DNA of 64,000 nt from DATBLE01 sp963734065 (GCA_963734065.1 CAVTFN010000003.1:1-64000), one strand, 5' to 3'; counted from the first letter of the stretch, positions 22,338 through 31,812 are shown. The notes: generated by a model not told the origin, from the sequence alone. Numbers and translations: made by a program.

Positions 22338-23918
22338 CTAGACGACCGCCACCGGCCGTACCCACGAGCCGGTGCCTCCATGGAACTTCAGCGGCAGGCA
22401 CACGAACAGGAACTCGTACGCATTCGCGCCGGCCAGCTCGTCGAGGCAGAGGATCTCGGCCAGGAAGATGCCTCGTTCGACCAGCATCGCCCGATGGACG
22501 GTGTTGTCCGGATCGGGAAACGGAAACGGTTCGGTCGCGGAGGTGTCGGAACCCAGCACGGCCATCCCACGCTCGAAGAGCCAGAGAGCTGCTTCGACGC
22601 CAATGCCCGGCCCGGCGGCGAAGTAGCTGCCACCGTCGCCGTGGTAGTCCGCCATCTTCCCTGTACGGACGAGCACGGCATCGCCTCGCCGCACCTCCAC
22701 CTGCTCGCGTTCCAACGTCTGTTGCACGTGATCGACCGTGATCTCGAACAGGTCGGGGAGCCGGGGAACCTCGAGGAGGGCCGGGATGTCGAGCAGCACG
22801 CCGCGGGTGATCACGGGGGGCACCGTGTGGATGCCGTTCTCGCGCCAGCCGAAATCGTCGTAGACGTCTGCCGCCCTGTGGCCCCCGAACACCTTGCCGA
22901 ACGACTGGATGTGCGCGGGCGCATCGAAGTGAGTGCCGATGTGCGGGGAACCCTGGATCAGTTCCATGGAGAAGTCGAAGCCCGGTGCGTCGTCGGGGCT
23001 GGCGATGCACTTCGGTGTCCGGTAGGGCGTGATCCGGAATCCGCCGAACGCTTCGATCGGCCCGACCGGCATGCCCGTGGCGAGTTCCGTGCCGAGGTCG
23101 AACACTCTTCCCTGTGCGGGCAGCGCCAGACCGGCCAGCAGCTCCTCGGCGCCGATGCGAGCAGTCCCCTCGGGAACGGGCGCAGCAGGCCTCGTCGACG
23201 AGTCTGGTGGGTCTTCTGTCGCCGACTGGTCGGGCGCCGTCAACGCGTCCCCACCGCTGCGAATGGCCTCACGGAGGATCGTTCCGTCCTGGTACGGCTG
23301 ATCCAGCAGGCTGGTGCCGCCGAGCACGCGGTCCCAGCAGGCTGCTTCGGTTGCAGAAATTGCCTCTGTGCGACTGATGACGTCGTCGAGGTCCTCCTTC
23401 GGGATGACTACCACACCATCGGCGTCCGCCACGATCCAGTCTCCGGTTCGTACCTCTGCGTCGCCGATTCGCAGCGGCACGCCGACCTCGCCCGGGCCTG
23501 TCGGGCGCCCGCCCTGCGCCGTCGAACCGCGGGCGAAGATGGGCAACTCGAGGGTCGACAGCCGCTCCAGGTCTCGCACGAAGCCGTCGACGACGATGGC
23601 AGTCAGGCCGATGCGCACGGCCTCGGCTCCGGTGAGCTCTCCGAAGTAGGCCCACTCGCCGGTGCCCTGAGCCACGAGGATCTGCCCGGCGGTCGCTTGC
23701 TCGAACGAGGCAAGGACGGCGGAGACGGCCCCCGGGGCGCAGCGCGCCGTGATGGCTGGGCCGGCGACGGTCCCTGCACCGTGTAGCCGTCTGATCGCGC
23801 CCGGCAGCGCACCCCGCTTTCCACGGGCGTCCGCGGCCCCGGAACTAGACAGTCGCGACAGGCGGTCACGGATCGCCGGAAGATCTTCCACTCGGTCGCC
23901 CGTTGTCGAGCCTCCCAT
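22338..23918 (-). CDS. RraA-like aldolase fused to a cyclase-family hydrolase
   Basis: 526 residues from the ATG at 23918, behind GGAAGAG; in-frame ATGs lie up to 24017. Residues about 5-200 match RraA/HMG aldolase: AVRIGLTAIVVDGFVRDLER then ELPIFARGSTAQGGRPTGPG and GDWIVADADGVVVIPKEDLD. A Pro/Ser/Thr linker follows (about 235-260). Residues about 270-526 are a cyclase (PF04199/KynB-type) domain with the metal motif SPHIGTHFDAPAHIQ (H-x-G-T-H-x-D-x-P-x-H) and VLVRTGKMADYHGDG. RraA enzymes cleave or decarboxylate keto-dicarboxylic acids, and cyclase-family enzymes hydrolyse amides or lactones. Both domains keep key residues. It is divergent from the ABC importer. Confidence 0.88.
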   Translation of the reverse strand: MGGSTTGDRVEDLPAIRDRLSRLSSSGAADARGKRGALPGAIRRLHGAGTVAGPAITARCAPGAVSAVLASFEQATAGQILVAQGTGEWAYFGELTGAEAVRIGLTAIVVDGFVRDLERLSTLELPIFARGSTAQGGRPTGPGEVGVPLRIGDAEVRTGDWIVADADGVVVIPKEDLDDVISRTEAISATEAACWDRVLGGTSLLDQPYQDGTILREAIRSGGDALTAPDQSATEDPPDSSTRPAAPVPEGTARIGAEELLAGLALPAQGRVFDLGTELATGMPVGPIEAFGGFRITPYRTPKCIASPDDAPGFDFSMELIQGSPHIGTHFDAPAHIQSFGKVFGGHRAADVYDDFGWRENGIHTVPPVITRGVLLDIPALLEVPRLPDLFEITVDHVQQTLEREQVEVRRGDAVLVRTGKMADYHGDGGSYFAAGPGIGVEAALWLFERGMAVLGSDTSATEPFPFPDPDNTVHRAMLVERGIFLAEILCLDELAGANAYEFLFVCLPLKFHGGTGSWVRPVAVV

Positions 23919-24103
23919 CGATTCGCACTCTTCCAGACAATCCATCGACGTGCCGGGAGCAGGTCGCATGATCCCGGCACTCCACCAGACGGCGGTGGCC
24001 CCGCCTTTATCGTGCAACCAGGCGAACGGTCGCGAATGAGATGGTCGTCGATTAGTCTGGCGCCTATCGTGCCGAGTCCAATGCTCGAAGAAGGAGGTAC
24101 GTC
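23919..24103. promoter_or_regulatory. Divergent control region of the sugar-acid island
   Basis: The 185 bp between the RraA-cyclase gene (minus) and the binding-protein gene (plus) must hold both promoters. The AT-richer part around 24017-24070, with GATTAG, is the likely site. The strong GAAGGAGG at about 24090 serves the binding-protein GTG. No palindrome is obvious. Confidence 0.35.
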
Positions 24104-25234
24104 GTGAGCAAGTTCCGGTGGGGTCTTCTTCTCACCGCTCTCGTGGTGATCGCAGGCTCTGTAACAGGGGCAGCGGCACTCGCCCAACCGAAGCGGGCGG
24201 CAGCGGCGCCGCAACTGAAGATCGCTCTCTCCAACTCGTTCATCGGCAACAAGTGGCGGATCGAGATGGAGAACTCGTTCAAGGCCGCCTGCAAGATGCC
24301 GCCGTTCAAGCAGCAGGTCAAGTGCTCGCTCTACAACTCCGGAAACGACGTCAGCAAGCAGACGCAGCAGATCTCCAACCTGATCTCGTCCGGCGTGGAC
24401 GCGATCCTCGTCGACGCCGCGTCCGGAACTGGTCTCAACGGCATCATCCAGCAGGCCTGCGCACGGCACATCGTCGTTGTCGCCTACGACAACCTCGTCA
24501 CGGCGCCCTGTGCGATCAAGATCAACGGCAGTCAGTACCAGTACGGCGTCCAGAACGCCCAGTACATCGTCGACCACCTGCCCGGGCACAAGGGCAACGT
24601 CATCATGGTCACGGGCGTGGCAGGCACGCAGGCGGACACCGACCGCAACGACGGTGCGAAGTCCGTCTTCAAGAAATACCCTGGAATCAAGCTCGCCGCC
24701 AGTTACACCGGCATGTGGGACTCGGCGACGGCGCAGCGGAACACGGCGTCGCAGCTACCGTCCCTGCCGAAGATCGACGGCGTGTGGTCGTCGGGCGGGA
24801 CCGACGGCATTCTCAAGGCGATAATCGCCGCAGGGAAGCCGCTTCCGACGGTTGTCGGCGGTGAGGCGGAGAACGGCTTCCGCCGCTTCCTCGTCGGTTA
24901 TCACGGCAAGAAGCTGAAGTACGGGCTGTCCCTCGGCCAGCCCCCGTTCAATGTCCTCGTCGCGCTCGAGGTTGCCCGTCAGGTGCTCAGGAAGGAGCAT
25001 GCCGCTCCCAAGGGCACCGTGTGGCTGCCGTTCCCGGCCGCGACCGAGAAGACGGCAAAGCTCGGCGTGAACGTCTTCACCAACGTTCCGGACAGCTTCT
25101 TCGACGCGTTCACCGACTCCGGTCCAAACGCGATCGTCAAGGTCTGCGTCAAGGCGGCGCTGACCGGCGCGGCCTGCCCGGGAGCAATGAAGGTGAACGT
25201 GCCGTGGACCTACCACCCCGCCGGGGCCCGGTAG
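24104..25234 (+). CDS. Sugar-type ABC substrate-binding protein
   Basis: 376 residues from GTG at 24104, with GAAGGAGG 7 nt upstream. Residues 1-27 are a signal peptide without a lipobox. The mature protein shows the ribose/galactose-binding (Peripla_BP_4) fold: LKIALSNSFIGNKWRIEMEN, QISNLISSGVDAILVDAASG, HIVVVAYDNLV, and VWSSGGTDGILKAIIAAGKP. It contains two Cys pairs (ACKMPPFKQQVKC). It feeds the two permeases downstream. The ligand is unknown; the surrounding dehydratases suggest a sugar, sugar acid or polyol. Confidence 0.92.
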   Translation: MSKFRWGLLLTALVVIAGSVTGAAALAQPKRAAAAPQLKIALSNSFIGNKWRIEMENSFKAACKMPPFKQQVKCSLYNSGNDVSKQTQQISNLISSGVDAILVDAASGTGLNGIIQQACARHIVVVAYDNLVTAPCAIKINGSQYQYGVQNAQYIVDHLPGHKGNVIMVTGVAGTQADTDRNDGAKSVFKKYPGIKLAASYTGMWDSATAQRNTASQLPSLPKIDGVWSSGGTDGILKAIIAAGKPLPTVVGGEAENGFRRFLVGYHGKKLKYGLSLGQPPFNVLVALEVARQVLRKEHAAPKGTVWLPFPAATEKTAKLGVNVFTNVPDSFFDAFTDSGPNAIVKVCVKAALTGAACPGAMKVNVPWTYHPAGAR

Positions 25235-25244
25235 AGCCGTAGCG

Positions 25245-26798
25245 GTGACAGAAAGGACCGTCCAGACCACTCTGGATGGCAGCGAGCCCCGGACGTCTCA
25301 AGCAATCGAGGCGTCCGGGGTCTCTAAGCATTTCGGCGGCGTCCAGGCTCTCCGCTCGGCGTCCTTCTCGGCCGACTTCGGCGAGGTGCACGCGCTCGTC
25401 GGCGAGAACGGCGCGGGCAAGAGCACGATGATCAAGATTCTCTCGGCCGTGCTGGCTCCCGACGAGGGGGCGGTGCGTATCAAAGGCGTCGAGGTGTCGC
25501 TCGCGAGCCCCCTCGAAGCCCGCCGGCTCGGGGTCGGCACAGTCTTCCAGGAGTTCACGCTCCTCCCATGGATGACCGTTGCTGAGAATCTCCTGCTCGG
25601 GAACGAGCCGGTCGGCCCGACGAGACTGATCCGACGGCGCCAGCTTCCGGCGCGTGCGGACGAGATTCTCGCGGGCTACGGCGTCGAGGGGATCGACCCG
25701 CTCGAGCTCGTGGCGTCGCTCCCGCTGGCACAGCGGCAGACGATCGAGATCGTACGCGCGCTCCTGCGCGACCCCGAGATCCTCTTCCTCGACGAGCCGA
25801 CCTCTGCTCTGGGCGAGCGAGAGGTCGAGTGGCTGTTCGGCCTGGTGCGCGGTCTGCGTGAGCGAGGCCGCTGCATCATCTTCACCTCGCATCGGTGGGG
25901 GGAGGTCGTGAACATCGCCGACCGCATCACCGTCTTCCGCAACGGCGAGTTCGTGACAACCCGGGAGCACATGGACGAGGCAGAGGCGGTGACTCTGATG
26001 ACCGGCCGCACGATCGAGCGCATGTACCCTGAGTTGCCCCAGCTGCCCGAGGACGCCGAGGTGGCGCTCGACGTCCGCGACCTGCGCGGCACACGCGTCG
26101 ACGGCGTCTCGTTCCAGCTCCGGCGAGGCGAGATCCTCGGTGTCGGCGGCCTCGCAGGCCAGGGACAGCGCGATCTCTTCATGACCCTGTTCGCTGCACG
26201 CCGTCCGAACGGCGGCGAGATCTCCGTCGGTGGGAAGCGCGTGCGGCTGCGCAAGCCGCAGGATGCGATCGAAGCGCGTCTCGGCATCGCGCTCGTCCCC
26301 GAGGACCGAAAGAGCGAGGGCCTGATGCTCCCCCTCTCGGTGCGGGACAATCTAAGTCTCGTCGTGCTCTCCCGCGTCTCCTTCGGAGGGATCGTGCGGC
26401 ACCTGCGCGAGAACCGAATGGTGTGGCGGATGGTGGAGCGCCTCCAGATCCGGACGAGGCGCGTCGCCGTCCAGGAGGTCGGCACCCTCTCCGGCGGCAA
26501 TCAGCAGAAGGTACTGATCGGCCGCTGGCTCCTCGCCGAGCCGGACATCATGCTGCTCTACGACATCACCCGCGGCGTCGATGTGGGCACGAAACACGAC
26601 ATCTACCAGCTCATGGTAGAGCTGATCGGCGAAGGCAAGGCACTCCTCTTCTACTCGTCGGACACGGAGGAAACGGCACACGTGTGCCATCGGGTGCTGA
26701 TCATGCGCGAAGGCAGGATCGCGGCCGAACTCGCAGGCGACGAGATCAACGCCGAGCGGCTGGTCGCGGCCGCGCTGAAGGAGCATGCCGCCGTCTGA
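25245..26798 (+). CDS. Sugar ABC importer ATPase, two NBDs (RbsA/MglA type)
   Basis: 517 residues from GTG at 25245. NBD1 has intact Walker A GENGAGKST and Walker B ILFLDEPTSALGERE, but its signature is changed to SLPLAQRQ. NBD2 has a proper signature LSGGNQQKVLIGRWLL but a collapsed Walker A (GVGGLAGQGQRDLF), and its Walker B reads IMLLYDITRGVDVG, where Tyr replaces the Asp and Asp replaces the catalytic Glu. This leaves one working site made of NBD1 Walker A/B and NBD2 signature, as in other RbsA-like proteins. It overlaps the following permease gene by 14 nt. Confidence 0.93.
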   Translation: MTERTVQTTLDGSEPRTSQAIEASGVSKHFGGVQALRSASFSADFGEVHALVGENGAGKSTMIKILSAVLAPDEGAVRIKGVEVSLASPLEARRLGVGTVFQEFTLLPWMTVAENLLLGNEPVGPTRLIRRRQLPARADEILAGYGVEGIDPLELVASLPLAQRQTIEIVRALLRDPEILFLDEPTSALGEREVEWLFGLVRGLRERGRCIIFTSHRWGEVVNIADRITVFRNGEFVTTREHMDEAEAVTLMTGRTIERMYPELPQLPEDAEVALDVRDLRGTRVDGVSFQLRRGEILGVGGLAGQGQRDLFMTLFAARRPNGGEISVGGKRVRLRKPQDAIEARLGIALVPEDRKSEGLMLPLSVRDNLSLVVLSRVSFGGIVRHLRENRMVWRMVERLQIRTRRVAVQEVGTLSGGNQQKVLIGRWLLAEPDIMLLYDITRGVDVGTKHDIYQLMVELIGEGKALLFYSSDTEETAHVCHRVLIMREGRIAAELAGDEINAERLVAAALKEHAAV

Positions 26799-27783
26799 CA
26801 CCCAACCGCGGTGTCGCGGCAGGTCACGCTGGGGGCACTTCAGCGTGCAGCAGGCCCCACTTCTGCTCTCCTTCGCGATCCTCGCGGGGACGTTCGGCGT
26901 GTACGTCGGCCTCTTCATCACGAATCAGCACCATTTCCTGACGCCGTTCGAGGGCCAGTCGATCGTCAACACCGCCGTTCCGCTCGTCTTCGCCGCCGTA
27001 GGGCAGAGCGTCGTCGTCCTGACGCGCGGCCTCGACCTCTCCGTCGGCGGCGTCATGGCGCTGACGAACACGATCGTCGCCTCGAACATGCACTCGTCCA
27101 CCGGGTCGATGATCGCCTGGAGTCTGATCGGGCTCGCCATCGGCGCCGGAGCAGGCCTCGTCAATGGCTGCCTGATCGCGTTCGGACGGCTGCAACCGAT
27201 CCTGGTCACTCTCGCCACGCTGTCGATCTACAGCGGGCTCGCGATCAAGGTGCTCCCCTCGCCGGGAGGCGTGATCCCGATCGAGTACACGAAGTACATG
27301 GCCAACGTGAACGGCCCCTGGGGGCTGATCTACGTCGCCGGCCTCCTCCTGATCTGGTTCGTCTTCCGGCGAACCCCGTTCGGAGTCGCGGTCTACGCAA
27401 TCGGCAACGACCAGGCCGCGGCGCGCGCGAGCGGCATCAAGGTACGGCGGGCCAAGATCGGGGCCTACGTGTTCGCAGGCACGCTGTTCTCCGCGGGTGC
27501 GCTGTTCTTCTCGGCGACGACGCTGGGCGGCGACGCGACGGCGTTCGACCCGTTCATCCTCACCTCAATCGCCGCCGTCGTGCTCGGTGGGATCAGCTTC
27601 TTCGGCGGACGCGGGAGCGCAGTCGGCGCGGTCGCGGGCGCATTCGCGCTCACCCTCGTGACGCCCCTGCTTTTCCAGGCCAACGTCAATCAGCTCTACA
27701 CGGACGCGTTCCAGGGCCTCTTCCTCGTGCTGGCGGTCGTGCTCGCCGGCCTCGTCGGACGACTCGTGAGCGCCAGAGCGTGA
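26785..27783 (+). CDS. Sugar ABC permease 1 (RbsC type)
   Basis: 332 residues from the ATG at 26785. RbsC hallmarks: VVLTRGLDLSVGGVMALTNT, GLVNGCLIAFGRLQPILVTL, the loop AIGNDQAAARASGIKVRRAK, and SIAAVVLGGISFFGGRGSAV. About nine or ten transmembrane helices are seen. It forms the channel with the next permease and overlaps it by GTGA. Confidence 0.93.
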   Translation: MPPSDTQPRCRGRSRWGHFSVQQAPLLLSFAILAGTFGVYVGLFITNQHHFLTPFEGQSIVNTAVPLVFAAVGQSVVVLTRGLDLSVGGVMALTNTIVASNMHSSTGSMIAWSLIGLAIGAGAGLVNGCLIAFGRLQPILVTLATLSIYSGLAIKVLPSPGGVIPIEYTKYMANVNGPWGLIYVAGLLLIWFVFRRTPFGVAVYAIGNDQAAARASGIKVRRAKIGAYVFAGTLFSAGALFFSATTLGGDATAFDPFILTSIAAVVLGGISFFGGRGSAVGAVAGAFALTLVTPLLFQANVNQLYTDAFQGLFLVLAVVLAGLVGRLVSARA

Positions 27784-28775
27784 CCGTCGCGCCGGCAACG
27801 AAGCAGAGGCTTCGGAGAGTCCCGGAGGTCCTGACGCCGGACCGCCTGCGCACGATCGTCGCCTTCGTCGCGGCAATCGCCGTCTTCGGGATCGGCGACA
27901 TCCTCCATCCCGGCTTCGCAAGCGCCGAATCGGTCAAGGCCATCCTGCTCACGGCGTCGTTTGTCGGCTTCGTCGCGGCAGGTCAGACCTTCGTCGTGCT
28001 CGTAGGCGGGATCGACCTGTCCGTGCCCTGGGTGCTGAACGCCGGCGCCATTCTCGTCGTGACGACCTCGCTCGGCCAGGACGGGCGCGCCTCATGGGCG
28101 GTGCTGCTGACGCTGGCGATGGGCCTCGGATTCGGTCTCGTCAACGGCCTCGCCGTCGCCTTCCTGGCCGTCCCGGCGGTCGTGATCACGCTGGCCATAG
28201 GCGGCGTCGCCCAGGGCCTCACGCTCGGCCTCTCCCAGGGCCTCACCTGCTCGTCCTGCGCCTCCTACGCGCCGCCGGTCATCCGACACGCAGTGACAGG
28301 CGAGGCACTCGGGATTCCCGGGGGACTGTTTCTGTGGCTCGGGATCGCGCTCCTGATGACGTTCGTGCTCGGCTACACGACCTTCGGCCGGCGCGTGTAC
28401 GCGATCGGCAACAACTCCGAGGCCAGCTTCCTCGCCGGAGTGAACGTCCGCCTCGTGACGGTCGTGCTCTACATGCTGTCGGGCATGTTCGCCGCCTTCG
28501 CGGGCATCACGCTGGCCGCGTACGGCGGCCAGGCCTCCCTCGGTATGGGAGACCCATACCTCTTCCAGTCGATCGCCGCCGTCGTCATCGGCGGCGTGTC
28601 CATCCTCGGCGGCCGCGGCAACTACCTCGGCTCGACGGCAGGCTCGATCACGCTCGTCGCGCTCGTCACGCTTTTACTCGCCGAGAACATGCCCGACTGG
28701 GGACGCGACGTCGTCTACGGAAGCGTGATCCTGGTCATCCTGCTCCTGTACGGTCGAGAGAAGACGGCCGTGTAG
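27780..28775 (+). CDS. Sugar ABC permease 2 (RbsC type)
   Basis: 331 residues from GTG at 27780. VVLVGGIDLSVPWVLNAGAI, GLVNGLAVAFLAVPAVVITL, AIGNNSEASFLAGVNVRLVT and SIAAVVIGGVSILGGRGNYL define a second RbsC-type permease. Two different permeases imply a heterodimeric channel. An extracellular-loop Cys pair (TCSSCASY) is unusual. Its stop codon shares one base with the next start. Confidence 0.93.
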   Translation: MTVAPATKQRLRRVPEVLTPDRLRTIVAFVAAIAVFGIGDILHPGFASAESVKAILLTASFVGFVAAGQTFVVLVGGIDLSVPWVLNAGAILVVTTSLGQDGRASWAVLLTLAMGLGFGLVNGLAVAFLAVPAVVITLAIGGVAQGLTLGLSQGLTCSSCASYAPPVIRHAVTGEALGIPGGLFLWLGIALLMTFVLGYTTFGRRVYAIGNNSEASFLAGVNVRLVTVVLYMLSGMFAAFAGITLAAYGGQASLGMGDPYLFQSIAAVVIGGVSILGGRGNYLGSTAGSITLVALVTLLLAENMPDWGRDVVYGSVILVILLLYGREKTAV

Positions 28776-29449
28776 TGGCGCGTTTCGTCCGTCTCTCGTA
28801 CGAGATCGGGTTCCGCCATCCCGGCTGGCCGGGCAACTACACCTACGAGTGGGAGCCGGTCTCGTCAATCGAGCGCGGCGACGTCGCGAATTTCGGCATC
28901 CTCCACCTCCTCGACCACTTCGGCTCCCACCTCGACGCACCAAGGCACTTCAACGACGCGGGCCCTGCGATCGCCGACGTTCCGCTCGAGCGCTTCGTCT
29001 ACGAGCGTCCCGTGCTCGTGGACGCGCCGAAGCAGGACCGCGAGCTCGTATCGCGCGAGGACCTCGAGGCTCACGACGAGCGGCTTCGGCACGCGGACAT
29101 CGTCCTGATCCGCACCGGCTGGAGCGACGTCCGCGACCCCGATCCGGTTAGGTATGCCGCCGAGGGTCCGGGCGTCTCGCCTGAAGCGTGCGAGTACCTG
29201 TCGGCGCTCCCGGAGCTGAAGGCGGTCGGCCTGGACTTCATCTCGCTCGCGGCCTATCGAAAGATCGACCCTGAGGGCATCCTCGCTCATCAGATCCTCT
29301 GCGGCGTCGATCGCGACCGGTACGTGATCATCGTCGAGGACATCGACCTCTCGGCCTACTCGCCGAACACACACCGTGTCTACGCGATCCCCCTCTTTCC
29401 TGAAGGGGCCGACTCGAGCCCGTGCACTGTCTTCGCCGAGATGGCCTGA
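28775..29449 (+). CDS. Cyclase-family metal-dependent hydrolase
   Basis: 224 residues from GTG at 28775. The metal motif is HLLDHFGSHLDAPRHFND (H-x-G-S-H-x-D-x-P-x-H-F) near residue 45, followed by the strand-loop IVLIRTGWSDVRDPDPVRYA and VGLDFISLAAYRKIDPEG. This PF04199 family includes KynB formamidase and isatin hydrolase and uses divalent metal to open amide or lactone rings. Embedded between the importer and an enolase-superfamily gene with 1-2 nt spacing, it may hydrolyse a lactone such as an aldonolactone (inference). It is a homologue of the C-terminal half of the fusion at 22338. Confidence 0.9.
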   Translation: MARFVRLSYEIGFRHPGWPGNYTYEWEPVSSIERGDVANFGILHLLDHFGSHLDAPRHFNDAGPAIADVPLERFVYERPVLVDAPKQDRELVSREDLEAHDERLRHADIVLIRTGWSDVRDPDPVRYAAEGPGVSPEACEYLSALPELKAVGLDFISLAAYRKIDPEGILAHQILCGVDRDRYVIIVEDIDLSAYSPNTHRVYAIPLFPEGADSSPCTVFAEMA

Positions 29450-29450
29450 C

Positions 29451-30662
29451 ATGAAGATCACGGCAGTCGAGACGATCGTCGTCGACGAGTTTCCCAATCT
29501 CTGTTACGTCCGTGTCCACACGGACGAGGACGTCGTCGGCCTCGGCGAGACCTTCTTCGCCGCTCAGACCGTCTCCGCGTGGGTGCACGAGGTCGCTGCC
29601 GGCTACCTCCTCGGAAAGGATCCGCTCCAGATCGACCGGCACTGGCAGGGACTGAACCCCTTCGTCGGTTTCGGCGCGAGCGGCGTGGAGAATCGCGGCC
29701 GCTCCGCAGTCGACATCGCTCTGTGGGACGTCCTTGGAAAGGTGTGCGGGCAACCGCTCTACCAGCTGATCGGCGGAGCCAGTCGCGACCGGATCCGCAC
29801 GTACAACACGTGCGCCGGCTACCGCTACGTCCGTCGTGTGCCCGAGACCGCCGGGCTTCCCGTCTCCAACTGGAACACGGACCCGGGCGCGGCCGGTCCG
29901 TACGAGGACCTCGACTGGTTCCTGAACGACGCTGGCGGCCTCGCGCACAGCCTGCTCGAGCAGGGCATCACCGGCATGAAGATCTGGCCACTCGACCCCT
30001 ACGCGGAAGCGAGCGGCGGTCACTGGATCTCGAGCGAGGACCTCAAGAAGGGGATCGAGCCCTTCCGCAAGGTGCGGGAGGCGGTCGGAGACCGAATGGA
30101 GCTGATGGTCGAGATGCACTCGCTCTGGAACCTGCCGAGCGCGATCAAGATCGCCAAGGCGCTCGAGGACTACGAGCCGACGTGGTTCGAGGATCCGGTG
30201 AAGATGGACAACATCGACGCGCTTGCCCGATTCGCGGAGGCGACCCGCGTGCCGACCGCGGCGAGCGAGACGCTCGGCACGCGCTGGGCCTTTCGCGAGC
30301 TGCTCGAGCGGGCGCCGGTCGGCGTCGTCATTTTCGATCCTGCCTGGGTGGGCGGCATCAGCGAGGGTAAGAAGGTGGCGACGCTCGCCGAAGCCTGGCA
30401 GCTCCCGATCGCGCCGCACGACTGCTCGGGACCGGTCGAGTTCGCGGCCGCCGTGCATCTTTCGATCAACGCGCCGAATGCGCTCGTGCAGGAATCCGTC
30501 AGGGCCTTCTACACGGGCTGGTACCGCGAGCTCGTGACGGAGATCCCGCGCGTCGAGAACGGATGGGTCTATCCCCTCACTGGGCCCGGGCTGGGCACCG
30601 AGCTGCTCCCCGAGGTGCTCGAACGGCCCGACACGACCAGTCGCATCTCGACGCTCGAGTGA
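29451..30662 (+). CDS. Enolase-superfamily acid-sugar dehydratase
   Basis: 403 residues from the ATG at 29451, one nt after the previous stop. MKITAVETIVVDEFPNLCYV opens the capping domain. The barrel has GITGMKIWPLDP (K-x-W), metal ligands in LMVEMHSLWNLPSAIKIAKA (E-x-H), TWFEDPVKM (Glu) and ASETLGTRWAFREL (Glu), and the base-region VVIFDPAWVGGISEGKKVAT and PIAPHDCSGPVEFAAAVHLS (His). These features belong to the mandelate-racemase subgroup, close to galactonate/gluconate-type dehydratases. Expected reaction: syn-dehydration of an aldonate to a 2-keto-3-deoxy acid. It is the last gene of the importer operon. Confidence 0.9.
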   Translation: MKITAVETIVVDEFPNLCYVRVHTDEDVVGLGETFFAAQTVSAWVHEVAAGYLLGKDPLQIDRHWQGLNPFVGFGASGVENRGRSAVDIALWDVLGKVCGQPLYQLIGGASRDRIRTYNTCAGYRYVRRVPETAGLPVSNWNTDPGAAGPYEDLDWFLNDAGGLAHSLLEQGITGMKIWPLDPYAEASGGHWISSEDLKKGIEPFRKVREAVGDRMELMVEMHSLWNLPSAIKIAKALEDYEPTWFEDPVKMDNIDALARFAEATRVPTAASETLGTRWAFRELLERAPVGVVIFDPAWVGGISEGKKVATLAEAWQLPIAPHDCSGPVEFAAAVHLSINAPNALVQESVRAFYTGWYRELVTEIPRVENGWVYPLTGPGLGTELLPEVLERPDTTSRISTLE

Positions 30663-30675
30663 GCGTCCGCACAGG

Positions 30676-31812
30676 CTACTTCGCCGCGCGCGTGTCCGTC
30701 TGTCTCAGCGACTCCGAGTCCACTTCGTAGGGCGCAAGCGCTTCGAGGTCGATGTCGAGGCCGTGTCCGGCCTGCTCGTAGGGGTAGGCGAACCCGTCGT
30801 CGATCCGCAGCGGTCGGCGGATCGCCCCTAGCTCGGTCAAAGTCCCGCCGCGCACCCATTCGAGCACGAGGGCGTTGGGGATCGCACAGAGCGCCCCGAC
30901 CGTCAGCTCGGCGACATAGTGCGGCGCCACCTGCCGGTGAAAGGCGGAAGCAAGCCCGGCCACGCGCACCAAGCCGGTGAACCCTCCCACACGGCAGACG
31001 TCCGGCTGGACGACGTCGACGGCGTCTGCTTCGAGGTAGCGCAAGAACTGGGCCTCGCTATAGATGCTTTCCCCGACCGCGATCGGAAGGAAGGTCGATC
31101 TGCGGAGATCGGCATGGCCGCGGACGTCCTCGGGATTCAGTGGTTCCTCGAGCCAGGTGAGGTCTGCTCCTGCCGCCTCGAGCGTCGCCGCGTGCCGGCG
31201 CGCGTCGGCGACCGTCCACGTCTGGTTCGCGTCCACGCAGAGACGCCGGGCCGGCCCGAGCAACTTGCGGACTGCCCGGACCCGCGCCGCGTCCTCCTCC
31301 GGGTCGCCTCGACCGACCTTGATCTTGATCCAGTCGAAGCCGTCCGCCAGCATCGTCTCGACATGGTCGAGCAGCGCGTCCTCCTCGAGGAAGAGATCGA
31401 TGCCGCTTCCGTACACAGGCACGCGCTCGTGGCAGGCGCCGAGCAACCGGTGGAGCGGCTGTCCGACCGCCTTTCCGACGATGTCCCACAATGCCGTGTC
31501 GACAGCGGCCAACGCGAGGTGGACGAGCCCGCTGCCGTTCCTGCGAAGCTGCTTCTCGAGGAACGACCACACCCGTCCGACCGCGAACGGGCTTTCCCCG
31601 CAAAGCATGGCCGCGCAGTAGTCGTCGACGAGCGCAACGATCGCGCTGCCACCGACGCCCGTCGTGTACGAGATACCGGTGCCGACGATGCCTGAGTCCG
31701 TCGCGACCTCGGTGACGACGTACTCCAGGGCTGTCACGTGGTGGGTGGAGTCCTCCCAGCGGACGGTCGGCGGGATCCGGTAGAGCCGCGACTGGACGGA
31801 CTCGATCCTCAC
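30676..31812 (-). CDS. Enolase-superfamily racemase/dehydratase (MR subgroup)
   Basis: 378 residues from GTG at 31812; upstream in-frame sequence to 31956 is not conserved-looking. RIESVQSRLYRIPPTVRWED starts the cap. FDWIKIKVGRGDPEEDAARV has the K-x-K bases, LCVDANQTWT (Asp), TWLEEPLNPEDVRGHADLRR (Glu) and PIAVGESIYSEAQ (Glu) bind Mg, and DVVQPDVCRVGGFTGLVRVA with VAPHYVAELTVGA (His) completes the site. Likely a dehydratase or epimerase of a hydroxy or sugar acid. It is convergent with the dehydratase at 29451. Confidence 0.9.
   Translation of the reverse strand: MRIESVQSRLYRIPPTVRWEDSTHHVTALEYVVTEVATDSGIVGTGISYTTGVGGSAIVALVDDYCAAMLCGESPFAVGRVWSFLEKQLRRNGSGLVHLALAAVDTALWDIVGKAVGQPLHRLLGACHERVPVYGSGIDLFLEEDALLDHVETMLADGFDWIKIKVGRGDPEEDAARVRAVRKLLGPARRLCVDANQTWTVADARRHAATLEAAGADLTWLEEPLNPEDVRGHADLRRSTFLPIAVGESIYSEAQFLRYLEADAVDVVQPDVCRVGGFTGLVRVAGLASAFHRQVAPHYVAELTVGALCAIPNALVLEWVRGGTLTELGAIRRPLRIDDGFAYPYEQAGHGLDIDLEALAPYEVDSESLRQTDTRAAK

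Noticed and set aside
21492..23786. 764-codon plus-strand frame
   Set aside because: It lies opposite the alpha-hydroxy-acid oxidase and RraA-cyclase genes, which have clear motifs. The plus-strand product is a low-complexity Arg/Val/Gly/Asp shadow.
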